Assembly (NCBI RefSeq): GCF_000803265.1 | Contig: NW_014575402.1 | Coordinates: 1-64,000, forward strand | DNA: 64,000 nucleotides | Reading direction: 5' to 3' | Source of the DNA: Ordospora colligata OC4 | Lineage: Eukaryota; Microsporidia; Ordosporidae | Shown: piece after piece, positions 44,724-53,721 of the stretch | How the letters are laid out: every line of letters starts with the position of its first letter | Numbering within the stretch: the stretch's first letter is position 1 | Notes under the pieces: generated by a model | Database searches by the model: none | What the model saw: the letters and a program-made list of their open reading frames with translations, nothing else | Told to the model about the DNA's origin: nothing | Translations under genes and position numbers: made by a program

Positions 44724-46943
44724 ATGAGATATAGTGAATCAGATCTGTTCAAGAAGTACCGTGTGGCAAATAGGATAACATCAGAACATGCTTTGATGGT
44801 GCAGCAGGTTGATGAAACTGTGCATGTGGTGTCGATGACTCAGAATGGATATCTGATTTATGATGCAAATAAACTGAACCTGGTGTTTTGTGGACCGATG
44901 TTTTATAGGGTTGATTGTGGATATCAACATAACGGCGTTGTTTATGTGTGCTCTGGCAACAAAGTTTATGCTACTGTGCGTGGAGAAATAATTAAAACTG
45001 TTTTGTTGCATGAAGGCAGTGAAAAGTCCAATAAGCGAGTAAAAGTTGCAGATGAAGACTGCAATAGGGTTGTGAAGCAGATGATTGGATTTGGGAGCAT
45101 TATTCTACTCTTGAAAGAGAATGAGCTGGTTGTAACGGAAGATCTTAATGAGATGTACAAGATTGAGCACGAAGGCATAGCGATGCTTTTTCATCCGCAC
45201 ACATATGTGAACAAGGTGATTAAGGTAATGCAAGGAGGAGAGATGGTTCTTTTCAATGTGATGTCTAGGAAGATTATATACACATATACTGCGTTTGGGT
45301 CGATGATAAGTGTGATAGAGCAGAGTAGTGTTATTGATATAGTGGGAATAGGTCTAGAAGATGGGACTATTCATATTTTTAACTTGAAGTCTGACAAGAT
45401 GCTATTTTCGTTGAAGATGAATGGAAGGGTGAATGAGATGAGTTTTGCAGGAAACTTGTTGGTAGCAGTGAGTGATGCTGATATGGCGGTTTTTGATCTA
45501 GATGACAGGAGAAAGATGATGAGTGTGAAGGGATTGACATCTGAAGGAAAAAAGAACTATGATGCGGATGAGGATGCTGGTATAAGAGGACACAATCGGG
45601 TGATAAGCGCACGGTTGATTGATAACAAGTCTGTGGTGCTTTCTACAGAGAATTCGATAAGTATTTATGAGATAAATAATTACACTCTTGAGCTGATCAA
45701 ACGAAGGAGTGTTTATAACGGAGAGATTGTTGGGATGGAGTTTGTTAATAGAAACACTGTGCTTCTTTTTGGCCCAAGAAGTATCTTTAGCACAAATATC
45801 TACAAAGATGAGCAGAATTTCATGTTCAAATTCAAGGGATCAGTTGAGATGATGGATGTGAATCACAATGTCGTGTGTTTTGGAAACAAACAGCTACATG
45901 CTCTTGAAGTTAACGAGAAGAGGTCTAGGCTTGTTATGAAGAAGGATATGAAATGTCTGGCTGTTTACAAGGACTTCTGCTGTTTTGGGAAGGATAAGGT
46001 ATTTCTGATAAATCTCAAGTCAAAGTTGGTGCATGCCAGATTTTGTGTTGGAGAGGATCTTGTTGATATAGCAATGGATTTAGATCAGATAGTTGTTGCT
46101 ACGGTATCTGGCTTGCATTTCTATTCAATGAAGGGTGAGATGAAGTCGAAATATGAATGTACAGGAATCCGATCGATTAAGCTAGTTGAGAACTTTGTGG
46201 TGATAAGAATGGAGAATCGAATTATTTTCTACGAGGATGGGGTTTCTAGAGTATTTGCAACGGGTGAGGAGGTGACTGATTATGGAATATCCAGTGATTC
46301 GAAGTGGATAGCAATTCTGTGTGGAAATAAGGTTTTGGTGTATGATGTGGTGACTTCTATGCACCTTGATGTGCTTGAGATGAATGAGAATGCAAAGTTT
46401 GTTAGGTTTTCTCCGGATATTGATTTCTTACTTGTTGTATCTGAAAGTAACGATTTGATTATTTTTTCAAATAAGATGTTGTTTTTGGAATGTAATAAAT
46501 CAGAAGATGATGTAGTGGACTTCACAATGTTCAAAGCAAGTACTGATAAGCGTGAGGAGGTGTGGAAGAGAGGAAGAAGTAACTTATGCTCAGATATTTT
46601 GCTAATTAGAGGACTACATCAGCCATCGGATGTAAACGATGAGTTAACTGATATAACGTTATCTGTGCAGGCATTAGAAAAGCTTATGGATGAAGAGTGG
46701 ATAAAAGGGCTTTGCAAGCAAGAAGTATTGAAGATAATGAACCTGATAATGCCACACATGAATACGGCAATTGACATTACTCAAAGGATCTTGTTTAGTA
46801 TTCTGAGGTACAAGTCTCATCTTTTGGAGCCGGATGATATATCTGCATTTAATAAGATGTTTGGAAGTGTATGGACTGATTTTGAAGAAAGCATGCTCAA
46901 GACGATTGGGTATCTTACTGTTGAAGCAGAAGGTTTGATTTAG
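44724..46943 (+). CDS. UTP21: WD40 protein of the small-subunit processome, Utp21/WDR36
   Basis: 739 aa; CCC at 44716-44718. Two beta-propellers. The segment at ~153-235 follows Utp21: FHPHTYVNKVIKVMQGGEM, NVMSRKIIYTYTAFGSMISV, DIVGIGLEDGTIHIFNLKSD (Utp21: HP-x-TYxNKIL, W-x-V-x-S-x-KLLYTF-x-GWGS-x-VTV, VDVVGVGLASG-x-I). The C-terminal ~90 residues form the helical Utp21 domain (TDITLSVQALEKLMDEEW, with a further helix pair). It is part of UtpB, which binds the 5' end of pre-rRNA with U3. Length is somewhat below yeast (939). Confidence 0.9.
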   Translation: MRYSESDLFKKYRVANRITSEHALMVQQVDETVHVVSMTQNGYLIYDANKLNLVFCGPMFYRVDCGYQHNGVVYVCSGNKVYATVRGEIIKTVLLHEGSEKSNKRVKVADEDCNRVVKQMIGFGSIILLLKENELVVTEDLNEMYKIEHEGIAMLFHPHTYVNKVIKVMQGGEMVLFNVMSRKIIYTYTAFGSMISVIEQSSVIDIVGIGLEDGTIHIFNLKSDKMLFSLKMNGRVNEMSFAGNLLVAVSDADMAVFDLDDRRKMMSVKGLTSEGKKNYDADEDAGIRGHNRVISARLIDNKSVVLSTENSISIYEINNYTLELIKRRSVYNGEIVGMEFVNRNTVLLFGPRSIFSTNIYKDEQNFMFKFKGSVEMMDVNHNVVCFGNKQLHALEVNEKRSRLVMKKDMKCLAVYKDFCCFGKDKVFLINLKSKLVHARFCVGEDLVDIAMDLDQIVVATVSGLHFYSMKGEMKSKYECTGIRSIKLVENFVVIRMENRIIFYEDGVSRVFATGEEVTDYGISSDSKWIAILCGNKVLVYDVVTSMHLDVLEMNENAKFVRFSPDIDFLLVVSESNDLIIFSNKMLFLECNKSEDDVVDFTMFKASTDKREEVWKRGRSNLCSDILLIRGLHQPSDVNDELTDITLSVQALEKLMDEEWIKGLCKQEVLKIMNLIMPHMNTAIDITQRILFSILRYKSHLLEPDDISAFNKMFGSVWTDFEESMLKTIGYLTVEAEGLI

Positions 46944-47202
46944 AATGTATTATGCTTTGGTTAGATTGTGTTTTAAGATAACAGAATCTTATGACTAATA
47001 AATATTTAATAAATCACATATCATTTATAATGTGTTGTTATAATGTTATACGGGATTAGCATATCATTTAAAATACGTTGTTATAATTCTATACTGAATT
47101 GATTATTATACCATGCTTAACTTTCCATTTCAATGATTATAAAATAAATCAGGTTCCAGATCTATTTCAATAATTAAACAATATTCTTGGTTTTAATCTA
47201 TT
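46944..47202. other. convergent spacer between Utp21 and the metalloprotease
   Basis: 259 AT-rich bases. Apart from the 43-bp repeat pair listed separately it holds only AT tracts and TTTAATT-type words. No start signature or folded RNA seen. Confidence 0.45.
47017..47102. repeat. two tandem copies of a 43-bp unit
   Basis: Units at 47017-47059 and 47060-47102 both begin CATATCATTTA and share GTTGTTATAA and TATAC; 34 of 43 bases agree by my count. Confidence 0.7.
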
Positions 47203-48423
47203 TTAATTACTACACAATTCTCCTGACCTCAGTCTGCATCTATTTGTGCAGCACAATGACCCAGCATATAAGCCTGAGTCACATTCTTTATCATCATCTA
47301 TCAATCCGTTTCCACACGTATTGATTGTATCCGTGCGAATTTTATTTTTGTAAAGAAAGTGTTCCATAGCATCTATGGCTTTATTGCTCAGAAATGCATC
47401 TTCATCATTATCAACAGGACTATCTTCTGGTTTCATCAGACACTTCGTTCCCAGTTCATGATTTGCACCAATTGAATGTGCTATTTCATGCGCTAGAACT
47501 TTTCCCTGATGGAAGTAGGAGTCGGTGCCTGATATCCTGACAATGCTGAATCGTCTATCAGAGGATCCAAATCCATTGGAAAAAGTCAATCCGCTGACAA
47601 TGCTTCCAGACGGTTGGAGAAGAACAATCAAGCCAGCCTGGTCCATTAGTTTCCCCATCATATCTTCTTTATTGTCGATTGATCTAAACATGTCGCTGAA
47701 TGTTTTTAACATTCTGATGTTATCAAACTGCTCAAGACCTTCAGTGTGATCTTCAGATATTGTCTGAGCCCAAGGCACATTTGTTTGTCTCACATTTAAT
47801 GGAGAATGTACAACATTTAGTATTCCATTTAACTTCAGGTTTATGTTGTATCGTTTCCATTTGTTTTTTTCAAGTATTTTTTTTGAGATATTAAACATTT
47901 GCATTGTATCTTGATTGATGCTGGGACCGACTTCTTGCACACGTTCAAAATCATTGATTAGAAATATCGGTAATCTCTTTTGTGTATCACTTGTAACCTT
48001 GGCTGTAGATACTGTACTGATCAGTTCATTAATTTTATTTGGATTACTTACAGGATACTCTACTTGGCTTATGTGAATGTGACTGGCCATTGTTGATCTG
48101 ATGTTATATATATATTGACCTAAAATGAATTTGCCACTGATTTCTCCACAGAATGATAAGGAGCCATAACAATCATCTTGAGATTGGGATGATATTGAAA
48201 AGTCGCACAGACTTTTTTTCATTGTAATGCCATTGATGCAATGCGAGGAGTCATTAAGCATGAGTCTGAACTTTCTTGAGAATGCTTTAAACTCCATAAA
48301 TAAGACAGGTGTTGATGGAATACGCTCAGGTAGGAGAATTTGTCCATCAGGTGTCCGAAAATCAACAGAGACATTCTCTGTTATGCATATTGCGATTGCT
48401 ATGAACACTAAAATCATTTGCAT
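47203..48423 (-). CDS. secreted ADAM-like zinc metalloprotease
   Basis: 406 aa from the ATG at 48423; upstream codons in the frame lack an ATG. Signal peptide MQMILVFIAIAICITENVSV. A prodomain-like region with few motifs precedes the reprolysin/ADAM catalytic domain at ~165-350, with the zinc site HEIAHSIGANHE (HExxHxxGxxH) at ~315 and downstream KCLMKPEDSP as the Met-turn region. Then CGNGLIDDDKECDSG begins a short disintegrin-like Cys module, truncated after ~35 residues. No transmembrane helix follows, so the product should be secreted or wall-bound. ADAM-like proteases are known in other microsporidia. Confidence 0.88.
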   Translation of the reverse strand: MQMILVFIAIAICITENVSVDFRTPDGQILLPERIPSTPVLFMEFKAFSRKFRLMLNDSSHCINGITMKKSLCDFSISSQSQDDCYGSLSFCGEISGKFILGQYIYNIRSTMASHIHISQVEYPVSNPNKINELISTVSTAKVTSDTQKRLPIFLINDFERVQEVGPSINQDTMQMFNISKKILEKNKWKRYNINLKLNGILNVVHSPLNVRQTNVPWAQTISEDHTEGLEQFDNIRMLKTFSDMFRSIDNKEDMMGKLMDQAGLIVLLQPSGSIVSGLTFSNGFGSSDRRFSIVRISGTDSYFHQGKVLAHEIAHSIGANHELGTKCLMKPEDSPVDNDEDAFLSNKAIDAMEHFLYKNKIRTDTINTCGNGLIDDDKECDSGLYAGSLCCTNRCRLRSGELCSN

Positions 48424-48502
48424 TTGTTTATGTACTGATGATGTTGCATAGAACAAACATTATGATGTTGTTATAAGTAAAGTACAAACAATATGATGTG
48501 GC

Positions 48503-48545
48503 GATTGTATTGTATTGTATTGTTAGTGAAGTATTGTATTGTAGT
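48503..48545. repeat. TATTG-type microsatellite
   Basis: TGTATTGTATTGTATTG, a break of ~11 bases, then TATTGTATTGTA. Situated in the divergent promoter region of the metalloprotease and Rrp45 genes; copy number could vary between isolates. Confidence 0.7.
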
Positions 48546-48592
48546 GTAAATCTAAGTGTACATTCATCTCAATGCAGCATCTGATTCCCCTG

Positions 48593-49216
48593 ATGATAGT
48601 GAAAAAATTGGCAATTGATGGGGAAAGGCTTGATTATAGAAGAATAGATGAACAAAGACCTATAGAGATTGAGAAATATGCAAATTCACTGTTTTTGTCA
48701 ATGGGAAACACACGTGTACAAGTTGTGTTCCAATCTGATGTAACTAGACCCTATGTAGATAAGCCTAGGGAGGGAGTGATAGGATTTTTCGCATCCATGG
48801 CTGGTAGAAGACATGAAAAGTTATTATGGTTTTTGAACATGGTATATGTTAAGCAGAAGTGTGTTGATCTTGAAAGCATGTGCATTAAGGCAGGCAAGGA
48901 GGTTATGCTGGTGCATATTGATTTTAGGTTTTTATCAATTGATGGTAACGTTTACAGCATTGCAGTTGCTGGTGTGAATGCAGCGCTGTCTGCTATTGGC
49001 GTAAGCATGAATTTTTTACCAAAATGTTTTTTGTACTGCTCTGTGGAGAGATGTATTCTGAGCGACCCTACTGATGATGAGTTGGATGCTTGTGATTGGC
49101 ATTGCATTGTGGTGATGAAGTCTAGGAAAGAGGTGGTGTTTTTTGAGAAGTCTGGTGATGGATGCGGAATGCTAGCAATAGATGAGATCATCAACAGATC
49201 TGGAATCAATGTTTGA
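48593..49216 (+). CDS. RRP45: exosome core subunit Rrp45
   Basis: 207 aa from the ATG at 48593, with CCCC at 48587-48590. RNase PH fold: RLDYRRIDEQRPIEIE, LSMGNTRVQVVFQ, TRPYVDKPREGVIGFF, then KCVDLESMCIKAGKEVMLVHIDFRFLSIDGN and AGVNAALSAIGV. The words MGNTRV, PY-x-D-x-P-x-EG and E-x-x-CI-x-AG identify Rrp45 rather than Rrp42/43/46/41. It is one of the six catalytically inert ring subunits of the RNA exosome. The linker normally near residues 85-95 is shortened. Yeast Rrp45 is 305 aa. Confidence 0.85.
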   Translation: MIVKKLAIDGERLDYRRIDEQRPIEIEKYANSLFLSMGNTRVQVVFQSDVTRPYVDKPREGVIGFFASMAGRRHEKLLWFLNMVYVKQKCVDLESMCIKAGKEVMLVHIDFRFLSIDGNVYSIAVAGVNAALSAIGVSMNFLPKCFLYCSVERCILSDPTDDELDACDWHCIVVMKSRKEVVFFEKSGDGCGMLAIDEIINRSGINV

Positions 49217-49312
49217 AATTATGCATCATTTGTATTTGTATAAGGTGAATTTTATTGCTTAGGCATAGTTATGGCATCTGGTGAAAGAAAGATTTTGATA
49301 GAGTACCCTGAT

Positions 49313-49906
49313 ATGGAGTTTATTTTTCTTGGTGCAGAGTCGAGTGTGTCTACTGATGGAAAAGTAGTTTTAAAGGAAAGGATGAAGAAAGAATACCGAA
49401 TCGAAGAGTTGGATAGAAAGATAATACGCAGCAGAACCAAAAGAGAAGCAAATATCATGAAAAAACTGAACAAACTTGGAATTGCATGCCCAAAACTGAT
49501 CAAGGTTAGTGAGAATACGATTGTGATGCAAAAAGTAATGGGAAAGACAATGAAAGAGTATTTGAGTGATGTAATCGATCATATGCACCTGTTCTATGAA
49601 GTAGGTGTTCTGGTGGGTAAACTTCACTCTGAAAACATAGTACATGGAGATCTAACGACGTCCAACTTCATTTTTGGAGACCAGGTTTATGTGATAGACT
49701 TTGGATTGTCGAGTGTTTCACCAAAAGATGAGGACAAGGCTGTTGACTTGTATGTGTTTGAAAAGGCGGTTGGATGTGTGCACAACATTGAGGATCTACA
49801 AGGTTTCTACCAAGGATATCTAGTTCATGGCAATCCAGATGTTTTGAAAAAACTCGAGGTTGTGCGCATGAGAGGTAGGAAAAGAGACGAAAACTCGTTT
49901 GGATAA
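49313..49906 (+). CDS. BUD32: KEOPS kinase Bud32/PRPK
   Basis: 197 aa from the ATG at 49313 (CCC at 49306-49308); an in-frame ATG 14 codons upstream is possible. A minimal piDDB-type kinase: GAESSVS with LKERMKKEYR, KREANIMKKLNKLGI, catalytic HGDLTTSNF, IDFGLSS, EDKAVDLYVFEKAV, ending in the basic RMRGRKR tail. Bud32 is the ATPase of KEOPS, which makes t6A37 in ANN-decoding tRNAs. Length and all motifs fit the family (yeast 261). Very secure. Confidence 0.95.
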   Translation: MEFIFLGAESSVSTDGKVVLKERMKKEYRIEELDRKIIRSRTKREANIMKKLNKLGIACPKLIKVSENTIVMQKVMGKTMKEYLSDVIDHMHLFYEVGVLVGKLHSENIVHGDLTTSNFIFGDQVYVIDFGLSSVSPKDEDKAVDLYVFEKAVGCVHNIEDLQGFYQGYLVHGNPDVLKKLEVVRMRGRKRDENSFG

Positions 49907-50081
49907 CCTTGATCTCTATCAATATATTCAAAGAGAAGCATGCAATATACCTATATTAAATCATATACAATCTAATCTGAATAAAGTGTTATCATATTGA
50001 CATCTTATATACTTGCTACACAGTCGATCTTATCAAGAGACACTATACTTTACTATTCCACTATTCTCGCAAAATATAAAA
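49907..50081. other. spacer between Bud32 and tRNA-Gly
   Basis: 175 AT-rich bases. The minus-strand 3' trailer of the tRNA starts with TTTTATATTTT, a likely Pol III terminator (at about 50069-50080). Nothing else recognised. Confidence 0.5.
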
Positions 50082-50152
50082 TGCATCATCCGGGAATCGA
50101 ACCCGGATCAGCCAGATGGCAACCGGCTATTATACCATTAAACCAATGATGC
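50082..50152 (-). tRNA. tRNA-Gly (GCC)
   Basis: On the minus strand, GCATCAT pairs with ATGATGC to make the acceptor stem, with A as discriminator. The D arm holds TGGTA, the anticodon stem is GCCGG/CTGGC around the loop TTGCCAT (anticodon GCC), and the T arm is CCGGG-TTCGATT-CCCGG, which includes the B box GGTTCGATTCC. 71 nt, no intron, CCA not encoded. A T-rich stretch follows the 3' end. Confidence 0.96.
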
Positions 50153-50376
50153 TCACATTTTTATCATTATGGCACTATAGACCACATCATATTACAACCC
50201 ACGTTCAGTGGTCATTCATTTTATTATATACTTACTGTGATTAAACAGCACTCTTCAATTGAGTAATTACTTCATCTACTTATATACCTTTCCTTTATCC
50301 ACTTTACTTTCCTGTTTTACTTTTCATTTACTCAGGCACTTGTTTCATCTACTTTTGACACATCCATCTACCCTAC
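50153..50376. other. spacer with direct TTCATCTACTT words
   Basis: 224 bases between the tRNA and the end of the CAP-Gly gene. GACCAC (about 50188) and GTGGTC (about 50211) could pair over a 22-base loop; TTCATCTACTT occurs twice in a pyrimidine-rich stretch. No gene seen. Confidence 0.4.
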
Positions 50377-50991
50377 TCAATCCATTAAAATTCCATTCTT
50401 CTTCATAATACACTCAAACTCTTTGTACAAGCATTCCATCCCATCTACCTCTTCATCCAATACTCCATGCATAATTCGGTTTACAAGATACACGACCCTT
50501 CTTCTTTCATTCTCATCCTTCTTATGACTCGTATGCAATCCTGCTGCATTTATATCTCTTGGCTCCTCAACACCATAACATGCATTCTTCTGCAATCTTT
50601 GCCCCTCTAAACATGCTAGCTCCCTTCTAAGCTCAGCTATTTCGCGCCTTTCAGTATTCTTAAGCTGCTCTATAGTTTTTTCTAACTCAGATATCTTTAG
50701 CTCATAATCTCCAATCTTTGTATCACACATTTCTGATCCATCTACTGCTCTTCCTCTCTCTTCACATACAAGCCCTTCCCTAATCCTCTCATATCTTACA
50801 AATATCCCATGCTTATTCTTGCAATCAAAGTACCTCACCCCATTCACACTTCCATCATTGGCTCCCACGGGCTCATCAAGCTCTAGGCCCACCCACTTTC
50901 CTTCCTTCGTTCTTATTCCTCCAAGATACCGAACAGTTCCTTTAAATCTGTCTCCAAGCGTCAGCCTGTCATTCAGCATCAACAACACCAT
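50377..50991 (-). CDS. CAP-Gly microtubule-binding protein
   Basis: 204 aa; CCC three bases before the ATG at 50991. Residues ~10-75 are a CAP-Gly domain: GTVRYLGGIRTKEGKWVGLELDE, then ANDGSVNGVRYFDCKNKHGIFVR, with the usual GKNDG altered to GANDG. A coiled coil spans ~95-135, and a helical C-terminus follows. CAP-Gly domains bind the EEY/F tail of tubulin or EB1. The domain order is that of short dynactin p150/CLIP or cofactor B/E-like proteins; the N-terminal domain with a following coiled coil favours a CLIP/dynactin type. Specific identity open. Confidence 0.85.
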   Translation of the reverse strand: MVLLMLNDRLTLGDRFKGTVRYLGGIRTKEGKWVGLELDEPVGANDGSVNGVRYFDCKNKHGIFVRYERIREGLVCEERGRAVDGSEMCDTKIGDYELKISELEKTIEQLKNTERREIAELRRELACLEGQRLQKNACYGVEEPRDINAAGLHTSHKKDENERRRVVYLVNRIMHGVLDEEVDGMECLYKEFECIMKKNGILMD

Positions 50992-50994
50992 TGA

Positions 50995-51000
50995 GGGCCC
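50995..51000. promoter_or_regulatory. GGGCCC palindrome between divergent genes
   Basis: Three bases before the CAP-Gly ATG (minus) and 35 bases before the next plus-strand ATG (51036). The CCC half is the start signature of the CAP-Gly gene; the palindrome is readable from both strands. Confidence 0.45.
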
Positions 51001-51035
51001 TCAATCACTTAAATTGATACAAAAATAATCCTTCA

Positions 51036-51305
51036 ATGGATTGCAGTTCAGACTCCTCTTCACTTGACTTTCCAGAGTTCAAGACTCTGCCACAAATCAA
51101 CATTCAAGACCTCATCCATACAGGCTCAATCGACGAGTGCCAAGCATCATCAGGTTCAGACGAATACATCAAAAACAACGACATACACAAAATTCATCAA
51201 TACCTCGATAGAGATATTGTAGACCAGGACGAGATAATCAAAAAACTAATCGATCTTGAGCACCGTCTTGACACTTTCGCAAAAATAGATAAGCAAAACT
51301 GCTAG
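51036..51305 (+). CDS. unrecognised 89-aa acidic protein
   Basis: ATG at 51036, preceded by CCTTCA only. N-terminal 45 residues are Ser/Asp-rich and disordered (SSDSSSLDFPEF; ECQASSGSDEY); residues ~50-85 form an amphipathic helix with heptad-like spacing (QDEIIKKLIDLEHRLDTFAKI). It could be a small coiled-coil partner in a complex. No family recognised. Convergent with BMS1, 37 bp between stops. Confidence 0.55.
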   Translation: MDCSSDSSSLDFPEFKTLPQINIQDLIHTGSIDECQASSGSDEYIKNNDIHKIHQYLDRDIVDQDEIIKKLIDLEHRLDTFAKIDKQNC

Positions 51306-51342
51306 TCAAACATAACCATATTTAATTAAAAGACATGTTACT

Positions 51343-53667
51343 CTATCTTTGTTTTCTAAACTTCCTCTGCGATTCTTTGTAATTCTCCTGTATAACTTTC
51401 TTAATCCTTGTCTCCTTCTCCTTCTCCATCTTCTCTCTTTCCTCCCGTTTCTTCATCTCACGAACCGCTTTGCTCTTCTCGTCCTCCTTACTCTTCTTTA
51501 TTCTTTCTTTAATTATCCTTTCTCTCATCTCATACTCATTCTTACTATCAGGCGCTATCGGCAGCATTATTCTTTTTGAAACCACCGCTATCTTTCTCTT
51601 ATTCAACGGGAGTTCATTCTCAATATCAGATGGAAGGCTAATACCATCATCAGTATCAACACAGCTTTCACTTTCATTCTCCTCAAAACTCTCTTCATCA
51701 TCATATTTCATTCCTAGACTTTGTCGAATTTCATGCAACCTTCTAAGCCCATTCCAGCTTCCCATAAGATTCTCAACTGGAATCAAAATCTTGTGGATAT
51801 CAACCGGTACAAAGCATCTCAATGCTATTATGTCACTCATCAACATTGCCCCTTCAAATGTGGCTCTGTATTCCCCATCTTTGCCATGAGGTCCCTTCAA
51901 CTGCCCTCGAAGTCCACTCACTGCCTTTAGGCTTGCTCCTTGGAACTTCAAAACTTCGAGATCAGATGTAAACATGCCCACAACAAACACCGTATTCTGA
52001 ATAATTCGTTTTGGATATCCGATCAGCTTCAGCTTCTTCACCAGCTCAACCTTTCCGTTCACATCAGTCACCGTCCCAGACGCCAAAACCTTAAAATTCC
52101 CTTTTTCACTATACACGCTGAAACCCGTCCCTGCCGGAACCACATGTCCATAGAAAGATACATTACAATGCATTGATTCCGGTGTATACTTAATCATCCT
52201 ATTCCTAGTTGCATCCTTCATACTAAACACTGGAATACTCTGAAACCTCCTCCATCCAACAGAAAATATAACAGGCTCATTACTCTTCAGAATCTTCTTA
52301 TACCATTTATATCTCTTGATCTTTCCTTGTATCATACTTTTTTCCTTCTCAGACACAAGGACACTTCCAAGAATAATCGCCTTGCCCTTGTCAACATCCT
52401 TAGGCACATGCTGCATCAATCTGATCTTCACATACTTTCCTGGAAACACCATTCCTGGAACCATCATCTCTTCATTCTTGTGATACTCACTCTCAAGCCT
52501 TCTTTTCTCCTTCAGTAAAAAATTACCTTGATCCTTCTCTTTCTCCTCATACTTTTCATTAAACTTCTCAATAAGATCTTCTTCAGTAACTGCATCCTTC
52601 TGAAACCTTCCTGAGATAGCTTTCAGCAGTCCTTCAAATCCCATCTCATCAGATTGTTCTGACTCTTCCGACTCTTGAGCATCGTACTCTTTCACACAAT
52701 CAATATTTTCTTCTTTCATCTGTTCATTCACATCATTCACATCATCTGCAAGCACTTCTCCTCCATTAAACAGCTGAATATCCTCATCATCAGATTCTCT
52801 GTGCAGTCCTTCTATTCTCGGCATCACTTCATCGCTTGTGCCAATCCCAGACATCGGCGAATACAATATCCTTGACCTTAATGAGAGTCTTTTTTCTCCA
52901 TACACTGGAACTGGATCAGTCAATACCTCCACTTCCTCCATCATGTTATCTCCAAGTCCTGGAACATATACATCCGTTCTGCTCTGAATCATCCCTCCTC
53001 TTACATATCCATACACAAACTCATCGTCTATCCGGTCCACAATCACATGCGGGTGCGTGCATTTCCACTCAATCGGTCTGCACTTCATCACTCCAAGCAT
53101 CCTGCATAAACTAGTCACGTCATTATCGCTGTAAATTCTAGAATCCACACTTCCAACATTGAAAAATTTGATCCCAGGACATATCTCCGCCCATATTCTC
53201 TTCTTCATCGACTTCAAGTGCTTCGGATTGGTCTTTCTATCCACATGTGTAACTACACACATAATCTTCGAAAGTCCATGTGAAATCAGCAGTGTCAGAA
53301 ATTCAAACGTCTCCATCTCCAGTCCAACTGATGCATCAATCACAAATACAACCGCATCAGATATCTTAGATACATCAATAAACTGGTGAATGTCTGTTTT
53401 CGGCTCAAACATCGTAATCCTTCGCATCTTTGCACATGAGACAGTCACCGGCCCAACAATCTTATCTACAAGCTTCTGTGTGAAATACTTCACCATCGAT
53501 CTTACCAATGTGCTCTTCCCACTGCTTGGAGGTCCAACAACAGACACAAACGTTGGAGGAAGATCCTTGAAGAACATGTTCTCAATGGGAACGTGTGCTA
53601 TACTCTCCTCGTGTTTCAGCTGTTCCTTTGTTATCCTGGGCTTCTTGTCTTTATCCTTGCCTTTCAT
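51343..53667 (-). CDS. BMS1: ribosome biogenesis GTPase Bms1
   Basis: 774 aa from the ATG at 53667, with CCC 12 bases upstream; the frame extends 39 codons into the divergent gene but that part is not Bms1-like. Walker A VVGPPSSGKST (~residues 42-52), PVTVSCAKMRRITMFE, then DAVVFVIDASVGLEMETFEFL and VTHVD (the G4-type motif). After a Glu-rich insert (~300-400) comes the Bms1/Tsr1 C-terminal half: GRFQKDAVTEEDL-like, WRRFQSIPVFSM, FYGHVVPAGTG, FEGAMLMSDIIALRCFVPV. Bms1 shapes the central pseudoknot of the small subunit with Rcl1. Yeast 1183 aa; the acidic linkers are reduced. The C-terminus is a basic Lys/Glu helix. Confidence 0.93.
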   Translation of the reverse strand: MKGKDKDKKPRITKEQLKHEESIAHVPIENMFFKDLPPTFVSVVGPPSSGKSTLVRSMVKYFTQKLVDKIVGPVTVSCAKMRRITMFEPKTDIHQFIDVSKISDAVVFVIDASVGLEMETFEFLTLLISHGLSKIMCVVTHVDRKTNPKHLKSMKKRIWAEICPGIKFFNVGSVDSRIYSDNDVTSLCRMLGVMKCRPIEWKCTHPHVIVDRIDDEFVYGYVRGGMIQSRTDVYVPGLGDNMMEEVEVLTDPVPVYGEKRLSLRSRILYSPMSGIGTSDEVMPRIEGLHRESDDEDIQLFNGGEVLADDVNDVNEQMKEENIDCVKEYDAQESEESEQSDEMGFEGLLKAISGRFQKDAVTEEDLIEKFNEKYEEKEKDQGNFLLKEKRRLESEYHKNEEMMVPGMVFPGKYVKIRLMQHVPKDVDKGKAIILGSVLVSEKEKSMIQGKIKRYKWYKKILKSNEPVIFSVGWRRFQSIPVFSMKDATRNRMIKYTPESMHCNVSFYGHVVPAGTGFSVYSEKGNFKVLASGTVTDVNGKVELVKKLKLIGYPKRIIQNTVFVVGMFTSDLEVLKFQGASLKAVSGLRGQLKGPHGKDGEYRATFEGAMLMSDIIALRCFVPVDIHKILIPVENLMGSWNGLRRLHEIRQSLGMKYDDEESFEENESESCVDTDDGISLPSDIENELPLNKRKIAVVSKRIMLPIAPDSKNEYEMRERIIKERIKKSKEDEKSKAVREMKKREEREKMEKEKETRIKKVIQENYKESQRKFRKQR

Positions 53668-53721
53668 TAGATTCGTGGGTTGCTCAAAACCAAAACCAAA
53701 ATACCGCCGCACATTTATAGC

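Noticed and set aside
50188..50216. GACCAC/GTGGTC inverted repeat near tRNA-Gly as a second RNA gene
   Set aside because: Only a 6-bp stem with a 22-base loop, no A/B box or terminator; too weak.
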